Shown here piece after piece: positions 60,321-64,000 of a DNA stretch of 64,000 nucleotides. The notes beneath the pieces are model-generated. The model made no database searches. It was not told the DNA's origin and worked only from the letters and a program-made list of their open reading frames with translations. The DNA lies in the NCBI RefSeq assembly GCF_022163125.1, contig NZ_CP091881.1, forward strand, positions 2,852,001-2,916,000, in the 5' to 3' direction. Positions within the stretch are counted from its first letter, which is position 1, and every line of letters begins with the position of its first letter. Position numbers and translations under genes: made by a program. Source of the stretch: Paenibacillus sp. HWE-109 (GTDB lineage Bacteria > Bacillota > Bacilli > Paenibacillales > NBRC-103111).

Positions 60321-60439
60321 ATGTTGAAAACCGTTATGAAATGCTCATCTCTTAGGGAGGCAAATCCGCTTATCTTAGTAATAAGCTTCAAGATTAATAG
60401 ATGAGCTGTAACTAGCAGTTGCACTTAGAATTTAAGGTT

Positions 60440-61357
60440 TTAACTGGTCTCGAATGCTTCAGGTACAGGTTTTCTATGAAAAGCTTTAATATCTTGAAGC
60501 GGAGGGAGCCCGAAGAGCCGACGGTACTCCCGGTTGAATTGAGCAGGACTCTCGTACCCGACTTCCAGTGCAGCGGCCGTTGCGTTCGCAGAGCCGTTCA
60601 GCATTAGGCGTCTCGCTTCCTGGAGACGAAGCTGCTTCTGATATTGCAGGGGAGCCATCGTCGTGACAGCTTTGAATTTATGATGAAGTCCTGAGACACT
60701 CATTTTGGACGATCTCGCCACCTCTTCAATTGTAAAGGTTCTGTTGTAATTCTCCTTTATCCATTCAATGGCTCTACTGATCCCCTCGTTTTGCTGGTCC
60801 ATGAAGACCCGTTGGACAAACAAGTGCCCGTTATCTCCTGTAAGCAAGCGGAAAATCATCTCGCGCTTGATCAGCGAAGACAGAAAGCGGACTTCCGTTT
60901 CGGACTTGCCTCGCAGCTCCAACAGTCGGATGAATAAGAGCTGCAAGTGCTCATCGGATCTGCCTACGTAGGCTGCGGGACCCAACTTTCGATCGAGCGG
61001 CTTCACGCTGATACCGGCATCTATCATGACAGCAGCAATTTCATCCATCTTTATATCGATGCGCAAGCCGATATGCGGCGATTGCCATGTAGCGCCGATG
61101 ACTTGACCGGAGGCTGGTATATCGATCAACGAAACCAAAAAGTCGCCCGCACCATAATAGATCGTGTCCTGACCGAGATGGAGCTTCTTGACCCCTTGTA
61201 GAATCAGGCAAAAGGAGGGGGTGAGAACGCCTGGAATGATCGCCGTCGGCCGGTTGCGTCGGACCAGGGAAAAAAAGGGTACGGATGTCTCCGTACGACC
61301 CTCCGCAAGATCAAAGGAATCCACGATAGTCAACAATTGATCCAATTTCGTCTGCAC
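60440..61357 (-). CDS. AraC-family regulator (AraC_N type)
   Basis: 305 residues; GTG 61357 is set by GGAGG 9 nt upstream. N-terminal AraC_N cupin-like domain: VPFFSLVRRNRPTAIIPGVL, PSFCLILQGVKKLHLGQDTI, YYGAGDFLVSLIDIPASGQV. The C-terminal HTH is normal: GISRAIEWIKENYNRTFTIE, EEVARSSKMSVSGLHHKFKA and TAAALEVGYESPAQFNREYR. It is divergent from a DHA2 MFS pump with 189 bp between, so it probably activates or represses it. Confidence 0.92.
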   Translation of the reverse strand: MQTKLDQLLTIVDSFDLAEGRTETSVPFFSLVRRNRPTAIIPGVLTPSFCLILQGVKKLHLGQDTIYYGAGDFLVSLIDIPASGQVIGATWQSPHIGLRIDIKMDEIAAVMIDAGISVKPLDRKLGPAAYVGRSDEHLQLLFIRLLELRGKSETEVRFLSSLIKREMIFRLLTGDNGHLFVQRVFMDQQNEGISRAIEWIKENYNRTFTIEEVARSSKMSVSGLHHKFKAVTTMAPLQYQKQLRLQEARRLMLNGSANATAAALEVGYESPAQFNREYRRLFGLPPLQDIKAFHRKPVPEAFETS

Positions 61358-61546
61358 GGGAACGTACCTCCATTTCTATTTTTTCACTCCTATTATACGG
61401 GTTTCCCCTAATAGTGCCAACCTGTTTATCGAAGTGGCAAGAATTCCACTTTGCATTATTGAGCAATTTTTTAGCAGAAACGAGCTATTTCTCGATGCCG
61501 ATTCGCGTCATAATAAGCGTTATAACATGAAAGGGAGGATACCCTC

Positions 61547-62962
61547 TTGAATGATCATTCGAAACGAATCATTTTGACGATGATCGTCGCCTGTCAGCTG
61601 ATGATGGTGCTCGACGGTTCCGTCTTAGTTACCGCATTACCCGAAATCGGCCGCACGCTCCATCTGTCGACGGCCGCTTTGACTTGGGTGCAGAACGCTT
61701 ATATTTTGGCTTTTGGAGGATTCCTGTTGTTAGGAGCTCGAGCGGGAGACATCCTAGGAAGGAGAAAAACATTCAGTGCGGGGATCGCTTTGTTCTCGCT
61801 TGCCTCAATACTGGCCGGCTTGGCGCCTTCATCTTCGCTACTGCTCGCGGCTCGCGCTTTGCAAGGACTGGCGGCAGCGATGGCGACGCCATCGGCGCTA
61901 GCCTTGTTGTCGGTTAGCTTCTCGGAAGCCCGGGAACGGTCAAAAGCAATCGCCGTTTACAGTGCCGTATCGGGAGCCGGCGGCAGCGTCGGTCTAATCA
62001 TCGGCGGATTGTTGACGGATGTGATTTCTTGGCGCGCCGGAATGTTCCTCAACGTTCCGATCGGCGTTGCTCTACTCTTTATGGTGCCCCGATATATGCG
62101 GGAGACGGAGACGAAAGCTGGCCGTCTGGATATTTGGGGAGCCATAACGTCAGTAATCGGCATGACAGCGCTGGCCTTCGGCTTCGTTCAAGCCGCGTCT
62201 GTCGGCTGGAAAGTACCGGACGTCTGGGGAGCGATTGCTATCGGAGGTGCCTCGCTAGCGGCTTTCATCTGGGTCGAAGCACGAGCGAAAGAACCGATTA
62301 CGCCTCTTCGCTTGTTCGCCAGCCGAACGCGATCCGGAGCCTACTTAGGTAGGCTGTTGCTCTTGTGTGGAAATTATCCGATCTTTTTCTTCGTTCCACA
62401 ATTTCTGCAGAACGTCCTTCATTTCGATTCTTTGGAGGCGGGACTCGCGATTATGCCGTTCACGGCCGTTCAGTTCGCGATGATGTATGCCATGCCTTCG
62501 CTAGTAGCCCGATTCGGGAACGCTAAAGTGCTGATCGCCGGATTGGTAATCGCGATCACCGGGACAAGCTGGCTGAGCTTCATTTCCGCCGATTCGAGCT
62601 TTTTTCTTCATTTATTTTTCCCGTTGATCGTCATGGGGTGCGGTGCAGGGATGATCTTCCAGCCATTCACGACGCTGGGGTTGTCCGGCGTGAAAGACAA
62701 GGATGCAGGAGCGGCGTCGGGGCTCGTCAACGTCGCTCATCAGACCGGTGCATCGCTCGGGCTCGCGGTTCTTATTGCCGTTTTCGAGGCGGCGAACCGG
62801 TCGGCTAGTCCTTCGGGTACATCTTTTGCGCATGCAATCTCCGTCTCGCTCGTGGGTTCGGCCGTTTTCCTGACGGCTTCTCTCCTGGCGGTCTTGATTT
62901 TGCTGCTGCCGGCCGACAAGGCGCAGCGAACCGTCGCGGCTGAAACACAGAATGCGTCCTGA
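61547..62962 (+). CDS. DHA2-family MFS efflux pump (14 TM, EmrB-like)
   Basis: 471 residues; TTG start at 61547 has GGGAGG 8 nt upstream. About 14 membrane helices. MILTMIVACQLMMVLDGSVL-like start with LDGSVLVTALPEIGRTLH (the L-D-x-T/S-x-x-N/A-V-A-L-P signature of DHA2), TWVQNAYILAFGGFLLLGAR, GDILGRRKTFSAGI (motif A) and SAVSGAGGSVGLIIGGLLTD (motif C). KDKDAGAASGLVNVAHQTGA marks the EmrB/QacA class. Exports drugs by proton exchange. Its regulator is the divergent AraC gene. The GC content is a little higher than neighbours. Confidence 0.92.
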   Translation: MNDHSKRIILTMIVACQLMMVLDGSVLVTALPEIGRTLHLSTAALTWVQNAYILAFGGFLLLGARAGDILGRRKTFSAGIALFSLASILAGLAPSSSLLLAARALQGLAAAMATPSALALLSVSFSEARERSKAIAVYSAVSGAGGSVGLIIGGLLTDVISWRAGMFLNVPIGVALLFMVPRYMRETETKAGRLDIWGAITSVIGMTALAFGFVQAASVGWKVPDVWGAIAIGGASLAAFIWVEARAKEPITPLRLFASRTRSGAYLGRLLLLCGNYPIFFFVPQFLQNVLHFDSLEAGLAIMPFTAVQFAMMYAMPSLVARFGNAKVLIAGLVIAITGTSWLSFISADSSFFLHLFFPLIVMGCGAGMIFQPFTTLGLSGVKDKDAGAASGLVNVAHQTGASLGLAVLIAVFEAANRSASPSGTSFAHAISVSLVGSAVFLTASLLAVLILLLPADKAQRTVAAETQNAS

Positions 62963-63151
62963 AGAGTGAATGCTGCACATGGAATATAAGGGACAATTTG
63001 GATATAATAGATATAACCATTGGGTACCAGGAATTGTTCACTGTTTAATAGATCCAGAGAGTTCGCATAATTAAGAAGAGTGAATTTCCAGAGAACCCCA
63101 TCAAGGTACGATACAATCGAGTAACATATCAACCTAGGAGGAGGCATATTG

Positions 63152-64000
63152 ATGCAAACACACTCACAATCGGGCAAGACTGTTCAGCATAATGTTCCTA
63201 CTTCCTCCGCCTCCGGTTTATTGAATACGCATGAAAACGTATCAGCAGGACGCTTGTCTGGTGCTGCCCTTCAGCGTGCAACGCAGCACCCACAAGCGAT
63301 GAGCTCGGCACAGATCATGCATCTGCAGCGCACAATCGGCAATCACTCGGTCGCCGAGCTGTTTAAACAGAATTCGGCTGCGACCAAGCCTGACGAGAAG
63401 CCTGCAGAGCCGCTTGGGGCTTCCGGAACAATTCAAGCAGCGCCTACGGCCACTAAAGCCGATATTCAGCGCAAGGTGTATATTAAAAAGACGCTATTCG
63501 GCGGCTACAGAAACAAAACCAAATCCGGCCGCGGCAGCGAAGGCGCGGGCGAGCGGAACGTGAAAACGATGATGGGGGATGACAAGTCACGTTATTTTAA
63601 CAGCAAGGATGAGATGTCACAATATGCTGCAAATACGACTGAGAAAATCGGCTACGTCGAGAAGACGAATACATGGATTCGTATTCCGGATGAGTTGACG
63701 GTTATCGGGGAAAAGCATACGGCCACCACACTGCATGATGTTGTCAAGGCTGTGGGAACTGATAAGTTCATGTATGAAGGATATACAGAACATCCTGCTG
63801 AAGCTGCTGACAATCCAGAACTAAAAGCAACCATGCGTCAGAGTGATGCAATCGGCGATGCGAAGTTTGGTGGCGTCGGATCCAACCCTGGGGCTAAATC
63901 GCACTATGCTGAAAGCTTTTATCCCAAAATCATCAGAGGCTTGCAAGGTATTAAAGTCAGATATGATTATCAGATTATAGGGTCGGAAGCGGAGAAAAAA
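63152..64000 (+). CDS. Start of a large protein with a DUF4157/eCIS-type N-terminus (partial)
   Basis: The first 283 codons of an ORF open to the window edge. ATG 63152 (in-frame TTG 63149) follows AGGAGGAGG. No signal peptide. The N-terminal ~100 residues are disordered, with AQIMHLQRTIGNHSVAELFK at ~52-71, the L-Q-R-x-I-G-N-x-(A/S)-V-x-x-L motif seen at the head of DUF4157 and related proteins linked to extracellular contractile injection systems and polymorphic toxins. A K/P/A-rich linker and a folded region follow (~110 on: KVYIKKTLFGGYRNKTKSGR, TWIRIPDELTVIGEK). The toxin-like part, if any, lies right of the window. The motif reading is firm; the function is inference. Confidence 0.7.
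   Translation, partial: MQTHSQSGKTVQHNVPTSSASGLLNTHENVSAGRLSGAALQRATQHPQAMSSAQIMHLQRTIGNHSVAELFKQNSAATKPDEKPAEPLGASGTIQAAPTATKADIQRKVYIKKTLFGGYRNKTKSGRGSEGAGERNVKTMMGDDKSRYFNSKDEMSQYAANTTEKIGYVEKTNTWIRIPDELTVIGEKHTATTLHDVVKAVGTDKFMYEGYTEHPAEAADNPELKATMRQSDAIGDAKFGGVGSNPGAKSHYAESFYPKIIRGLQGIKVRYDYQIIGSEAEKK

Overview
The window looks like a Paenibacillus-type chromosome (Bacillota, Paenibacillaceae). The signs are strong AGGAGG ribosome binding sites with some TTG and GTG starts, an S-layer-homology (SLH) surface protein, copper-amine-oxidase-type domains on a NlpC/P60 enzyme, large membrane-anchored AraC regulators beside Lpl-type sugar transporters, and a YjcZ-type small sporulation protein. 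I found no rRNA, tRNA, CRISPR array, phage block or insertion sequence. Most of the DNA is ordinary accessory chromosome: many small regulator-plus-target pairs.

Layout. 1-5 kb: a metal-regulated locus with a partial nickel/peptide-type binding lipoprotein, a Btr-like AraC/binding-protein fusion regulator, and a secreted NHL-propeller/SLH protein, with three Fur-type boxes. 5-8 kb: a MarR regulator with a haloalkane dehalogenase, then a NlpC/P60 hydrolase. 8-13 kb: a TetR regulator divergent from a coupled SDR/31-codon ORF/propeller operon, convergent with an orphan TOMM (YcaO) cyclodehydratase, then a YjcZ-like gene. 13.7-17.7 kb: metNPQ-type transporter divergent from a flavin monooxygenase. 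17.7-20.7 kb: heme O synthase, and a MarR/MFS efflux pair. 20.8-29.6 kb: a polysaccharide-use locus (AraC sensor-regulator, 1502-residue heparinase-like lyase, binding lipoprotein). 29.6-37.4 kb: DMT transporter, methyltransferase, a ZTP riboswitch ahead of a stand-alone AICAR formyltransferase, TetR/methionine aminopeptidase pair, TPR-SUKH protein, an SLH relic and a glycine-rich protein. 37.7-46.2 kb: MATE/TetR pair, VTT membrane protein, and a TetR / MFS-LLM oxidoreductase-esterase operon. 46.3-50.5 kb: single genes (GNAT, DUF4085, NUDIX, DUF4846, carbonic anhydrase, SemiSWEET). 50.7-59.3 kb: a second sugar locus (frameshifted AraC sensor, phosphoesterase, two permeases, binding protein, GH29 fucosidase). 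60.4-63 kb: AraC regulator divergent from a DHA2 MFS pump. 63.1 kb to the end: the start of a large protein with an N-terminus like those of DUF4157-type secreted toxins.

The least expected signal is non-coding. Three different families of intergenic repeats (A: three sites, B: two sites, C: one site) are each built from short units phased about 50 bp apart and arranged in direct and inverted order. A copy of A and a copy of B run across the 3' ends of genes and supply their last codons and stop. Other points of interest are the orphan YcaO enzyme, an apparent ATC start codon, an A7 frameshift, the ZTP riboswitch, Fur control of a surface propeller, and the toxin-like ORF at the right edge. 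All product names come from reading motifs; no database search was possible.
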